Source of the DNA: Rhodocyclales bacterium
Lineage (GTDB): Bacteria > Pseudomonadota > Gammaproteobacteria > Burkholderiales > Rhodocyclaceae
NCBI GenBank assembly: GCA_028292485.1
Contig: JAQGMG010000015.1
Location: 1-64,000, forward strand
Direction of reading: 5' to 3'
DNA length: 64,000 bases
Shown here: positions 8,415 through 16,677 of the stretch, piece after piece
Layout: each line of letters opens with the position of its first letter
Position numbering within the stretch: position 1 is the first letter of the stretch
Translations under genes and position numbers: made by a program
Notes under the pieces: model-generated
What the model was told of the DNA's origin: nothing
Databases searched by the model: none
What the model saw: only the letters and a program-made list of their open reading frames with translations

Positions 8415-8690
8415 ATGGAACTGGACCAAATCAAGCAAGAGATCAAGAAGATCTTCGAAGAGCGCCTCAACATCAATGTCGCCAAATTCAACGTTGACGA
8501 CGACGCAGGCCTGTTCGCCGACGACGGCTGGGGCATCGACTCGGTCGATGTCATCGACCTGGTGCTCGGCATCGAGAAGACCTTCGGCATTCGCCTGGCG
8601 CAAGACGCCGAAGTGCAAAAGCATTTCGCCAGCGTCAACACCCTGGCGGCATATCTGAAAACGCGTCAGGCAGAAATGTCTGCCGCCTGA
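8415..8690 (+). CDS. Acyl carrier protein
   Basis: The 91 aa acidic protein has the phosphopantetheine attachment motif GWGIDSVDVIDLV, with Ser in DSV (usually DSL). Helix 2 and the overall length fit a type II ACP. GGGAG precedes the ATG at a good distance. It would carry the growing chain for the ketosynthase encoded 16 bases downstream. The insertion ADDGWG before the motif and the DSV variant show that it is a dedicated ACP rather than the housekeeping AcpP. Confidence 0.92.
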   Translation: MELDQIKQEIKKIFEERLNINVAKFNVDDDAGLFADDGWGIDSVDVIDLVLGIEKTFGIRLAQDAEVQKHFASVNTLAAYLKTRQAEMSAA

Positions 8691-8706
8691 TCGAGAAAGA
8701 ACAGCC

Positions 8707-9918
8707 ATGAAATCGCGTGTCGTCATCACCGGGCTGGGCGTCGTCAGCCCGGTCGGGCAGGGAATCGTGTCCTTCGAGACAGCCTTGCGTTCGGGCATCT
8801 CGGGTATCCGTCAGAACCGCTGGCACGATACGGCAGAGGCCCGTTCGCAACTCGTCGGTCAGATCGATCCCTTCGAGCCGCCAAGCCAGCTCAGCCGTGA
8901 AGAGCGCAAGCACCTTTCACGTGCCGATCAGTACGCGCTGGCAGCAACGATCGAGGCCCTGGCGCACACGCGTTTCGACCCCGCTTCGGTGGGGGGCGAG
9001 CGCGTTGGCGTGGTGCTCGGCAGTGGCGGCGGCGTGGCCAATTCCGAAGCCTATGTCGAGCATGCCTACAAGGAAACTGTGGGCCGTCCCTCGACCTTGC
9101 TGTCGGTGAGCCCGGACAGTGCCGGCGCGGCGATTGCTCGCCACTTCGGCCTGCACGGCCCGCGCAGCAGCATCATGACGGCATGTTCATCGGGCGCCAC
9201 GGCTATCGGCTATGCGGCAGATTTCATCCAGTGCGGGTTTGCCGATGTCATGCTGGCGGGTGGCACCGAATCGTTGTCACATGTCACCTTCAGCGGCTTC
9301 AATGCACTCAAGGCGCTGGCGACGGGGCGCAATCGCCCCTTCGATCTGCGTCGCGACGGCATCGTGCTCGGTGAAGGTGCTGCGATCCTTGTGCTGGAGT
9401 CTTACGAACACGCCATGGCGCGCGGCGCACGCATCCTCGCCGAGCTGGCAGGCTACGGCATCAGCTCCGACGCCAACCACATCACCGCACCTCATCCTGA
9501 AGGCGACGGCATGGCACGTGCCATGGAGCAGGCCATTTCACGAGCCGGTGTGAGTCTGGATGCCATCGGCTACATCAACGCGCACGGCACGGGCACGGCG
9601 CTCAACGACAAGTCGGAGACGATGGCCATTCACCGCGTTTTCGGTGAGCACGCCAAGTCCACGGCGGTGAGCAGCATCAAACCGATGATCGGTCACACGC
9701 TGTCGGCTGCGGGCGCCATCGAATCGGTCGCGACGATCCTCGGTCTGCGCGGCCAGTTCCTGCCGCCGACCCTCAATTACGAAGAGCCCGATCCTGAGTG
9801 CGATCTGGACTATGTGCCGAACGTCGCGCGCAACGCGAGCTTCCAGTACGCCATGAAGAACTCGCTGGCCTTCGGCGGCAACAACACTTCACTGATATTC
9901 AAACGCCATGAGTCTTGA
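8707..9918 (+). CDS. Beta-ketoacyl-ACP synthase (FabF-like, active KS)
   Basis: A 403 aa KAS II/type II PKS ketosynthase that condenses acyl chains with malonyl-ACP. The complete Cys-His-His triad is visible: TACSSG (Cys about 160), NAHGTGT (His about 293) and KPMIGHTLSAAG (His about 330). The C-terminal NSLAFGGNN is also canonical. Its gene overlaps the ketoreductase gene by 11 bases. A second KS-like gene at 11569 has lost the same three residues, so the two probably form a KS/chain-length-factor heterodimer. Confidence 0.93.
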   Translation: MKSRVVITGLGVVSPVGQGIVSFETALRSGISGIRQNRWHDTAEARSQLVGQIDPFEPPSQLSREERKHLSRADQYALAATIEALAHTRFDPASVGGERVGVVLGSGGGVANSEAYVEHAYKETVGRPSTLLSVSPDSAGAAIARHFGLHGPRSSIMTACSSGATAIGYAADFIQCGFADVMLAGGTESLSHVTFSGFNALKALATGRNRPFDLRRDGIVLGEGAAILVLESYEHAMARGARILAELAGYGISSDANHITAPHPEGDGMARAMEQAISRAGVSLDAIGYINAHGTGTALNDKSETMAIHRVFGEHAKSTAVSSIKPMIGHTLSAAGAIESVATILGLRGQFLPPTLNYEEPDPECDLDYVPNVARNASFQYAMKNSLAFGGNNTSLIFKRHES

Positions 9919-10669
9919 TACGTCCATCCAGCTGGAGCGCCCTGTCGCGCTCGTTACCGGCGCCTCACGCGGCATCGGCCGCGCCATCGCATTTTCGCTC
10001 GCTATCAGCGGCTACCGCGTCATCGTCAACTACCGCAGCAATGCCGAGCAGGCCGATTCGCTGTGCAGCGAAATTGCGGCTGCCGGTGGCGAAGCCGTCG
10101 CCCTGCAAGGCGATGTGGCCAAGGCCGCCGATGTCGAAGCGATGAACGCCTGGCTCACTCGCGAAAACATCTACGTCGATGTACTCGTCAACAATGCCGG
10201 CGTCCTGCGCGACAACGTGTTCGTGATGATGAGCGATGCGCAATGGGACGAGGTGATCGACACCAATCTCAAGGGCGTCTTCCTGATGAGCCGCGCCATT
10301 GTGCGCGGCATGATCGAGAAGCGTCGCGGCAAGATCATCAACGTCGTCTCCATCAGTGGCCTCGTCGGCACACCGGCACAAGCCAACTACGCGGCTTCCA
10401 AGGGCGGCGTGATTGCGATGACGCGCTCACTGGCCAAGGAACTCGCACGCTACGGCATCACAGTGAATTGCGTTGCCCCCGGCTTCGTCGAGACCGACAT
10501 GCTCGGCGAGATGAACGAACGCCAGCTTACCGAGATGCTCAAGCTGGTGCCGATGAAGCGCGCAGCGAAGCCGGAAGAGGTTGCCAACCTGGTGCAGTTC
10601 ATTGCATCGGGTGCGTGCTCCTATATGACCGGCCAGACGCTGGTGATCGATGGTGGCCTCAGTGTCTGA
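9908..10669 (+). CDS. 3-oxoacyl-ACP reductase (FabG-like SDR)
   Basis: The 253 aa SDR has the NADPH motif TGASRGIGRAIAF, NNAG, the catalytic Ser in VVSISG and the Tyr-Lys pair in YAASKGG, plus the FabG-like end SYMTGQTLVIDGG. It should reduce the beta-keto group made by the KS. The ATG overlaps the KS stop, which points to translational coupling. A dRS3-like repeat begins about ten bases after its stop. Confidence 0.93.
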   Translation: MSLDTSIQLERPVALVTGASRGIGRAIAFSLAISGYRVIVNYRSNAEQADSLCSEIAAAGGEAVALQGDVAKAADVEAMNAWLTRENIYVDVLVNNAGVLRDNVFVMMSDAQWDEVIDTNLKGVFLMSRAIVRGMIEKRRGKIINVVSISGLVGTPAQANYAASKGGVIAMTRSLAKELARYGITVNCVAPGFVETDMLGEMNERQLTEMLKLVPMKRAAKPEEVANLVQFIASGACSYMTGQTLVIDGGLSV

Positions 10670-11576
10670 ACCTCAAATTCGTCGTTCCCGCGAAAGCGGG
10701 AATCCACTTGTACGCGAAGAAGCAGCGCTTTCCAGTGAAGTGGATTCCCGCTTTCGCGGGAATGACGGGATTGCGGAGAGGTCCCCCAAAGAAATCAGTC
10801 CACACGTCGCCATTACACCGCTTGGCTTCGGCACGCGCCTCACCCTGCGGGTGGGTTGCGTGTTGCTCGAGGACGCAGGTCATCGTGTCCTCGTCGATCC
10901 GGGCCACTTCGATTCGAAGGCCGAGCTGCTGCAAGCCTTGAAGCAACACGCTGGTCTGACGCTGGCCGATATCGACACGGTGTTCTTCACGCACCTGCAT
11001 TTCGATCACTACAACGATCTCGATTTCTCCGAGGTCGGCGAAGTTCTGATCAGCGATGAAGAGATGATTTTCATCGACGCCTCCGCTCAGGCAGGCGAGG
11101 GTGGCGATGAAAGCTATCGTAATTTCCTGAATATGCATTACGAATTCGTGGCGCCGGTGTTCATGCGGCAGTTCATGCGCCTGTATCGCGATGCGCGCTA
11201 CGACTTCGAAAACGTCAGCTTTGCCAGCACGATGCGACGCGTGCGTGCCGGTGAAAACGTCACGCCGAATGTACGCATCGTCGCACTACCGGGTCACTCG
11301 CCGGGCCTGCTGGGACTGGTGTGCGACACGCGCTGGGGCAACACGCTGATTGCTGGCGATGCAGTGCTGTCACGCGAAGACATGTGTAGCCCGGAGGGTG
11401 AGGCGCACCTGATCTGGCATCGCAAGGAACAACTGTTGCAGACGCGCGACGCCTGCATGAAATTCGACGCAATCGTGCCGGGCCACGGGCCGTGGTTCTG
11501 CCCCGCGACGGCACGGGTGCTGGGTGAAAACAATGAAATACGCAATGAAACAGAGTTGGAGATAAATCATGGATGA
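10650..11576 (+). CDS. Metallo-beta-lactamase-fold hydrolase (possible thioesterase)
   Basis: A 308 aa frame. The domain starts at about VAITPLGFGTRLTLRVG and has the zinc motif THLHFDHYND, then LPGHSPGLLG, IAGDAVL and a C-terminal GHGPW. Such enzymes can act as thioesterases or cyclases in polyketide pathways; the role here is inferred. No ATG lies between the repeat at 10680-10768 and the domain. The start must be the ATG at 10650, overlapping the reductase gene and translating the whole repeat (RRSRESGNP...VDSRFRGNDG), or a GTG at 10740 inside it. The stop overlaps the next ATG by eight bases. Confidence 0.85.
   Translation: MVASVSEPQIRRSRESGNPLVREEAALSSEVDSRFRGNDGIAERSPKEISPHVAITPLGFGTRLTLRVGCVLLEDAGHRVLVDPGHFDSKAELLQALKQHAGLTLADIDTVFFTHLHFDHYNDLDFSEVGEVLISDEEMIFIDASAQAGEGGDESYRNFLNMHYEFVAPVFMRQFMRLYRDARYDFENVSFASTMRRVRAGENVTPNVRIVALPGHSPGLLGLVCDTRWGNTLIAGDAVLSREDMCSPEGEAHLIWHRKEQLLQTRDACMKFDAIVPGHGPWFCPATARVLGENNEIRNETELEINHG
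10680..10768 (+). repeat. Paired dRS3-like inverted repeat, copy 2, inside an open frame
   Basis: CGTCGTTCCCGCGAAAGCGGGAATCCACTT and AAGTGGATTCCCGCTTTCGCGGGAATGACGG form the two arms, with a spacer unlike the other copies. The left arm has one change (GTTCCC). The element lies between the reductase stop and the metallo-hydrolase domain and is open in the hydrolase frame. Confidence 0.88.
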
Positions 11577-12753
11577 TGCAGTCGTAGTAACCGGTTTTGG
11601 CATGGTGTCGTCGCTGGGTAGCGACGTGACACAAATCCTGGCGCGCATGGATGCTGGCGAGTACGCCTGCGAGACGCGCGAAGTGCGTGGCCGCGAAGTG
11701 CCTGCGGCGATGGTGCGCGAGTTCGAGGCGACGGACTACATCGCTGAGAAGAAAGTGCGGCGCATGGACAACGTCAATTGCTACGCGATCGCCGCGGCGA
11801 CGCGTGCGCTCGATGATGCAGGCATTGTCGAGGCCGACAAGCCAGGCTGTGGCGTAATCGTCGGCACGGGCTTCGCGGGCTTTGCCAGCGTGGTCGAACA
11901 CCAGGGAGCCTACTTGCGCGATGGCATGCGCATGCTTACCCCCTTCCATTTTCCGAACACGGTTTTCAATGCGACTGCCGGTATGGTCGCCATCGAGCTG
12001 GGTCTCAACGGCCCGAACTCGACTGTCGTCGGTTACGACGTCAGCGGTGAATACGCACTGACCTATGCCTGGATGCTGCTGCGCCAGGGCATGGCCGAGC
12101 GCATCGTCGTGATCGGTGCCGACGATCTGTGTCCTGCGTTGCTTGAAGGCCTGCATGATCTGGGTGTGCCGCGTCGCTCGGAAGCGGCCGGCACTGCACC
12201 GTTCTCGCGTCGCGCCGAAGGCCTGATGCCTTCCGAAGGCTCGGGAGCGCTGGTGCTGGAGCGTGCCGAGAGTGCCGCCCGCCGTGGTGCCCGAGTGCTC
12301 GGCCGTGTTGATTCCATTGGCATGTGGTCGTCGGCAGACAGTCTGTTTGGTTACGGTTCAGCGCAAAAGGCTATTGCTGCGTCGAGCAAGCAGGCCCTGG
12401 TGCGCGCCAGTGTCGGCATGGATGCCGTGAGCTGGGTCTCCTCGTCCGCCAACGGTCAGCGCGAACTCGACGCTGCCGAAGCACAGGCCTGGAGCCAAAG
12501 CCTGGCTGGCTCGCAACGTGTCGTGTCGTTCAAGCGCTTCTTGGGTGACTACGCATCGAGCGGCGTATCGCGCATCGGTCTGGCCCTGCACTGCGCCACG
12601 CGCGGCAAGGTGCCTGGCTTCGCCGTCGAGGATGCGTTGCCGGAGATTGCATCCTGGCTACCCGGCGCTGCGGAATCGCTGGTCGGCAATCGCGTCCTGC
12701 ATCAGGGCGTGGGCATTGGCGGCAGTGCCGTCTCTGTCGTGCTTTCGGTCTGA
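11569..12753 (+). CDS. Ketosynthase-like chain-length-factor protein (catalytically dead KS)
   Basis: The 394 aa protein has the thiolase fold of FabF-type ketosynthases (VVTGFGMVSSLG start, GIGGSAVSVVLSV end). The active-site Cys is replaced (GYDVSGE, Asp about 157), the first His motif reads SSANGQRE instead of NAHGTGT, and the second reads FLGDYASSG instead of IGHTLSAAG. All three catalytic residues are therefore absent. This is the pattern of chain-length factors in type II PKS and of the second KS in aryl polyene clusters. I infer that it pairs with the KS at 8707. Its ATG overlaps the upstream gene. Confidence 0.88.
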   Translation: MDDAVVVTGFGMVSSLGSDVTQILARMDAGEYACETREVRGREVPAAMVREFEATDYIAEKKVRRMDNVNCYAIAAATRALDDAGIVEADKPGCGVIVGTGFAGFASVVEHQGAYLRDGMRMLTPFHFPNTVFNATAGMVAIELGLNGPNSTVVGYDVSGEYALTYAWMLLRQGMAERIVVIGADDLCPALLEGLHDLGVPRRSEAAGTAPFSRRAEGLMPSEGSGALVLERAESAARRGARVLGRVDSIGMWSSADSLFGYGSAQKAIAASSKQALVRASVGMDAVSWVSSSANGQRELDAAEAQAWSQSLAGSQRVVSFKRFLGDYASSGVSRIGLALHCATRGKVPGFAVEDALPEIASWLPGAAESLVGNRVLHQGVGIGGSAVSVVLSV

Positions 12754-12763
12754 GGTAACAATC

Positions 12764-13195
12764 ATGATCCTCGGAATCGACGATATTCGGGCGCGCCTGC
12801 CGCATCGTGACCCCATCCTGCTGCCCAACGAAGTGCGTATCGAGGATGCTGGCCGCGCTGGCTGCGCACGCTTCAACCTGAGCGCCGACATACGTCTGCT
12901 CGGCAAGGAATCGCAGCGCGATCTGTCGCGCGAACTGATGCTCGAATGCGCTGCGCAGACTTTCGGCGTCGTCCTCGGCAGTGTCGACAGCGGCGTGCCG
13001 GCGGAAGACGAGCGTCACCTGTTGCTCGGTTTCAATAATGTGCGCTTCGACATGACGTGGGCCGACCTGGCCGCGCCGTTCAAGGTCGGTGTGCGTGCGC
13101 TGGAATCATCCGGCACGACGCACGTTGCGGCGTTTCGCGTCGATCAGGCGCAGTACTGCGTCGCCGAAGGCACCTTGATGGTCATGAAAGGCTGA
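12764..13195 (+). CDS. Hotdog dehydratase-like subunit A (keeps the Glu)
   Basis: A 143 aa FabZ/FabA-like hotdog protein. It begins RARLPHRDPILLPNEV, close to the FabZ start LPHRYPFLLVDRV, but lacks the GHFPG loop with the catalytic His. It keeps the helix motif RELMLECAAQ, whose Glu (about 61) matches the FabZ catalytic acid. The longer frame from 12518 overlaps the previous gene, so I use the ATG at 12764 with TGAGGTAA upstream. Together with the next gene it may form one heterodimeric 3-hydroxyacyl-ACP dehydratase. Confidence 0.78.
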   Translation: MILGIDDIRARLPHRDPILLPNEVRIEDAGRAGCARFNLSADIRLLGKESQRDLSRELMLECAAQTFGVVLGSVDSGVPAEDERHLLLGFNNVRFDMTWADLAAPFKVGVRALESSGTTHVAAFRVDQAQYCVAEGTLMVMKG

Positions 13196-13196
13196 C

Positions 13197-13553
13197 GTGG
13201 AAAACTTGCCGAATAGCATCCTGGAGAATCCCGTGAAACTGAACAGAGAATTTCTCATCGACGCGAACGAGCCGGTTTTTGCCGGTCACTTCCCGACCTA
13301 TCCTATCCTGCCCGGCGTCATGTTGCTGTCTCTCGCGCGTTCGGCGATGAGCGATCATTTCGGCCGCCCCGTGCAGCTCAGCGAAGTGCGTCGTCAGCGC
13401 TTCTCCAAGCCCGTGCTGCCCGGCATGCGCGTTGCAATCGACCTGCAGCTGACACCCTGCGCAGGCGGTGTCGAAGCCACTGCGCGCTGGACCGATGCAA
13501 GCGATGGTTCGGCATTGGCGCGCGCTGAACTCGTCATGTCTTCGGCAGCATGA
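13197..13553 (+). CDS. Hotdog dehydratase-like subunit B (keeps the His)
   Basis: A hotdog protein of 118 aa from GTG 13197, or 106 aa from GTG 13233, which also has a GGAG site seven bases before it. It contains FAGHFPTYPILPGVMLL, the FabZ His loop (His about 31), but the following helix reads LLSLARSA where FabZ has IIEAMAQA, so the catalytic Glu is Ser. It complements subunit A, which has Glu but no His. The gene starts one base after the stop of subunit A. Confidence 0.78.
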   Translation: MENLPNSILENPVKLNREFLIDANEPVFAGHFPTYPILPGVMLLSLARSAMSDHFGRPVQLSEVRRQRFSKPVLPGMRVAIDLQLTPCAGGVEATARWTDASDGSALARAELVMSSAA

Positions 13554-13574
13554 GCGAGCGGAAAGTTGAGCGAT

Positions 13575-15113
13575 ATGACTAACCGTAAATTCACACGTCG
13601 CGATTGTCTGCGTTTTGCTGTGGGCGGTGCGGTGACGCTGCCTTTCGCGCAAAGCGTGTGGGGCGCGCGTGCGCAAGCCGTGTTACCACAGCTACCGAAG
13701 AGCTTCGACGAGATCGATCACTTCGATGTCACGCATCGCGTGCGCGACGGTTGGCAGGCTTCGATACCGGAGCCGACTTCTTCGTGCGAAGTGGCCATCG
13801 TCGGCGGCGGCATTTCCGCGCTGACCGCTGCGTGGCGGCTTGCCGATCGCAAGGTCATGCTGCTCGAGAAGGAAGGCGAGACCGGCGGCAATTCGCGTGG
13901 CCGCGAATTCGAAGGCTGCCGTTACGCGCTTGGCGCCTTCATGAATCAGGGGCCGATGGCACCTTTCGAAGACTTCTTCCGCGAGCTGAATGTGCCGCTG
14001 GTGGAAGTGCATGGCAATCAGCACGCCTGGGCGGGCAACGGTCGCCTGGTGCGCGATCCGCTCGGTCAGGGGCTCGGCCGTTTGCCCTTTGCCCGCACTG
14101 AGGTCAAGGCGCTGGAGAAGGCAACGCAGTTGCTCGCCAGTTATGCCAAACCAAAGGAAGGAATTTTTTTCCCACGCGCCGACAATACCGAATCCATCCG
14201 CGCGCTCGACCGTAACACCATGTGGGCCGAGTACCAACGGCTTGGCCTCGGTGCGCAAGGTAAACAGTTTTTCGATGCGTTGATCAGCGCCCGCGTCGGC
14301 GATTCAGGAGAAATGCTTTCGGCATGGATGGGCAGCTACCTGCTGTCGTCTGCCGTGGCACGCAACTACACCGCGCCGGGCGGCCACGCAGTGTTCTCGG
14401 AGGTGCTGCGCAGCCGCATTCCGGCCAGCTCGGTGCGCACCAGCTTTACCGTCATTCGTGTCGCCCAGCAATCCAGCGATAAGGTCTGGATTACCGGGGT
14501 GCGCGGAGGAGCAGGTAGTGAGGGCCAGCTTGAAACCATCGAGGCCGACACGGCCATCATGGGCGTGCCCAAGTTCTACTGCATGCACATGGTCGAGGGC
14601 CTGCGTCAGGCGCGTCCGAATGCCTTGACGCAATATACCTATAACGCATACCTCGTGGCGCAAGTGTTCCTGCGCGAGCGCATCGACGTGCCTTTCGAGA
14701 CCTGTGCGCCAAACAATTTCACGCGTTTCATCGTGGCGCCCGACCAGTTGCCTGGCAATGCAAGGCGCGATGGTGGCGGGCTCCTGACCATCTACATTCC
14801 CTACCCGCGCGTTGCAGGCAGGGCAATGCTTTACGCGGCTGACGTCAAGGCGCTTGGCGAGCAGATCGTGCGCGACATCGAGAGTGTCTATCCCGCAGCG
14901 CGCGGCAAGGTCGAGGCCGTCAAGCTGCATCGCTGGGGGCACCCGATGCTGACCACGCGACCCGGCATGGACGATGCGCTGGAAAAGGTGCGCGAGAGTT
15001 TTGGTCGTGTGGCTTTTGCACACAGCGACAGCTTTGGCGTGACCGGGCTTTACTCCGCGATCTGGACCGGCATGGATGCCGAGGCGGAAGCGCGTGCGAT
15101 TTTGATGAGTTGA
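13575..15113 (+). CDS. Tat-exported FAD-dependent amine-oxidase-like oxidoreductase
   Basis: A 512 aa flavoprotein. The N-terminus carries a twin-arginine signal (RKFTRRDCLRFAVGG, then a hydrophobic stretch ending near WGARAQA), so it is probably folded with FAD in the cytoplasm and exported. The FAD site is AIVGGGISALTAAWRL...LLEKEGETGGNSRG, typical of the flavin amine oxidase/phytoene desaturase superfamily; the C-terminal SDSFGVTGLYSAIWTG fits the closing FAD contact. A TTG at 13566 is an alternative start, but the ATG at 13575 has a better-placed GAAAG. It may oxidise or desaturate the cluster product in the periplasm. Confidence 0.82.
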   Translation: MTNRKFTRRDCLRFAVGGAVTLPFAQSVWGARAQAVLPQLPKSFDEIDHFDVTHRVRDGWQASIPEPTSSCEVAIVGGGISALTAAWRLADRKVMLLEKEGETGGNSRGREFEGCRYALGAFMNQGPMAPFEDFFRELNVPLVEVHGNQHAWAGNGRLVRDPLGQGLGRLPFARTEVKALEKATQLLASYAKPKEGIFFPRADNTESIRALDRNTMWAEYQRLGLGAQGKQFFDALISARVGDSGEMLSAWMGSYLLSSAVARNYTAPGGHAVFSEVLRSRIPASSVRTSFTVIRVAQQSSDKVWITGVRGGAGSEGQLETIEADTAIMGVPKFYCMHMVEGLRQARPNALTQYTYNAYLVAQVFLRERIDVPFETCAPNNFTRFIVAPDQLPGNARRDGGGLLTIYIPYPRVAGRAMLYAADVKALGEQIVRDIESVYPAARGKVEAVKLHRWGHPMLTTRPGMDDALEKVRESFGRVAFAHSDSFGVTGLYSAIWTGMDAEAEARAILMS

Positions 15114-15129
15114 TGAAGAACGCTCAATA

Positions 15130-15219
15130 ACCGTCATTCCCGCGAAAGCGGGAATCCACTTCTACGTGATGAGTGAACTTGTGCCGTGAGGTGGATTCCC
15201 GCTTTCGCGGGAATGACGG
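15130..15219 (+). repeat. Paired dRS3-like inverted repeat, copy 3
   Basis: ACCGTCATTCCCGCGAAAGC... and ...GCTTTCGCGGGAATGACGG flank a spacer whose reverse complement shares CACGTAGAAGTGG with copy 1, so this copy is inverted relative to copies 1 and 4. It fills most of the gap between the flavoenzyme and TPR-like genes. A short palindrome GTTGGGCACCCAAC follows at 15224-15237. Confidence 0.88.
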
Positions 15220-15260
15220 AAAAGTTGGGCACCCAACCAAATTTTGTAGTGGAGAAAACC

Positions 15261-15863
15261 ATGAAAGTCCTGAAGAAAACATTTCTCGCCGCCGCGCTGA
15301 TCGTGGCACTGGCGGGCGTTGCGCAAGCAAAGGAACCCTGGGAGTTGAATGCGAAGGAATCACGCGTCGCGCTCGGCCCTGTCACAGCACAACTGGCGAA
15401 AACTCCCGACAACGTCGAAGCACTCAAGACCTCCGGCATCCTGTTGCAGCAGATTGCGCGCAGCGATGCCAAGCGTGAAGACGTGGAGCAGGCCGAACGT
15501 AATCTGAAGCGTGCCAAGGAGCTTGCGCCGGCCGACCAGGAAATCGCTGCATGGCTCGGCAGCGTGACGACGATGAAGGCGCTGTTCGAAACCGATCCCG
15601 GCCGCCAGACCTTGTGGGTCAAGGTCGGCACCAAGCTGATGGATGCGGCCGTGCAAGGCGCGCCCAACAACCTCGTGGTGCGCCTGGTGCGTGCCAACAA
15701 CAGCGTCGAGCTGCCGCCTTTCCTGCGTCGCGCCCGTTTCGGCGTGGAGGATTTCGCCTACTACCTCGATGCCTGCGCCAGGCAGACCTGCTCACCCACA
15801 CAGGTCGAAGAAGCAAAACAGAAACTCAAGCAGGCGCAGCAGCTCGTTGCGCAGGCGCAGTGA
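15261..15863 (+). CDS. Exported TPR-like protein
   Basis: A 200 aa protein with a Sec signal peptide (MKVLKKTFLAAALIVALAGVAQA). The mature part is helical with TPR-like spacing (NVEALKTSGILLQQIARSD, AERNLKRAKELAPADQEIAAWLGS) and ends in a charged coiled stretch EEAKQKLKQAQQLVAQAQ. The ATG at 15261 has TGGAG before it; the longer frame would translate the upstream repeat. It has no enzymatic motif. In this operon it could be a periplasmic scaffold for export. Confidence 0.75.
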   Translation: MKVLKKTFLAAALIVALAGVAQAKEPWELNAKESRVALGPVTAQLAKTPDNVEALKTSGILLQQIARSDAKREDVEQAERNLKRAKELAPADQEIAAWLGSVTTMKALFETDPGRQTLWVKVGTKLMDAAVQGAPNNLVVRLVRANNSVELPPFLRRARFGVEDFAYYLDACARQTCSPTQVEEAKQKLKQAQQLVAQAQ

Positions 15864-15876
15864 GGGCTTACAGACG

Positions 15877-16677
15877 ATGCTGAACTGGTTCAGAAAAACA
15901 CGTACTAGCGCACTGCTCGATCCACGCGATACAGACCTGGCGCCACGCGTGCTGGTGCTCGGTGCCAGCGGCGCGATCGGTTACGCGATTGCCGAGACCT
16001 TTGCGCGGCAGGGTGCCTCGCTGGCCTTGCATGCCAACCGCAACACCAAGGTGCAGGGCAAGTTGATCGAACGTTGTGCCGAGCTGGGTGCCATCGGTTT
16101 GTGCGGCGTGCAGGGCGATCTGGCCGACCCCGAACGTACACGCCAGATCGTCAATGAAGCTGCGACGACGCTGGGTGGCCTGGACGTATTGGTCATTGCT
16201 GTCGGCCATGCCGACGATCAGCCCTTGCTGATGACGGAGCCCGGCGCAATGGAAGCTGCCTTGCAATCCAACCTTGCGCCGGTGGTCAATGCCTGCGAAG
16301 CGTTTCGTGCCTTGCGTGCAGGGTGGATGGGCGGTGCAGTCGTCGTCGTGTCCTCGATAACCGGCCGCGTCGGTCAGCCAATGCGCATGGCATACGGTGC
16401 TTCCAAGGCAGCGGTCGAAGGTTATGTGCGCAGTTTTGCGCGCGAAGTCGCAGCCAGCGGCCTGACGGCCAACTGCGTCGCGCCGCAGGTGATCGAAGGC
16501 GGCCTGGCGGATCTCATGAAGGCACGCGTACGCTCGCTGCTGCTTGCCAACACGCCACTGGCACGAGCCTGCGAGGCTGACGACGTGGCAGGCGCGGCGC
16601 TGTATCTCGCTTCAGAGGGCGCACGGTACGTGACGGGTACTTCGCTGAACGTGACGGGAGGGCTGGTCACATGGTGA
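15877..16677 (+). CDS. SDR oxidoreductase (active-type)
   Basis: A 266 aa short-chain dehydrogenase. It keeps the nucleotide motif GASGAIGYAIAETFA, the Ser in VVVSSITG and the Tyr-Lys pair in YGASKAAVEGYV, with the FabG-like end VTGTSLNVTGG. It could be a second ketoreductase or act on the released product. The frame is overlapped for 7 bases by the next gene, a degenerate SDR, and the two may form a heteromer. Confidence 0.88.
   Translation: MLNWFRKTRTSALLDPRDTDLAPRVLVLGASGAIGYAIAETFARQGASLALHANRNTKVQGKLIERCAELGAIGLCGVQGDLADPERTRQIVNEAATTLGGLDVLVIAVGHADDQPLLMTEPGAMEAALQSNLAPVVNACEAFRALRAGWMGGAVVVVSSITGRVGQPMRMAYGASKAAVEGYVRSFAREVAASGLTANCVAPQVIEGGLADLMKARVRSLLLANTPLARACEADDVAGAALYLASEGARYVTGTSLNVTGGLVTW

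Noticed and set aside
15186-15863. Longer start of the TPR-like protein at 15186
   Set aside because: It would translate half of a dRS3-like repeat (RWIPAFAGMTE) ahead of a normal signal peptide; the ATG at 15261 has a ribosome site and begins the signal peptide.
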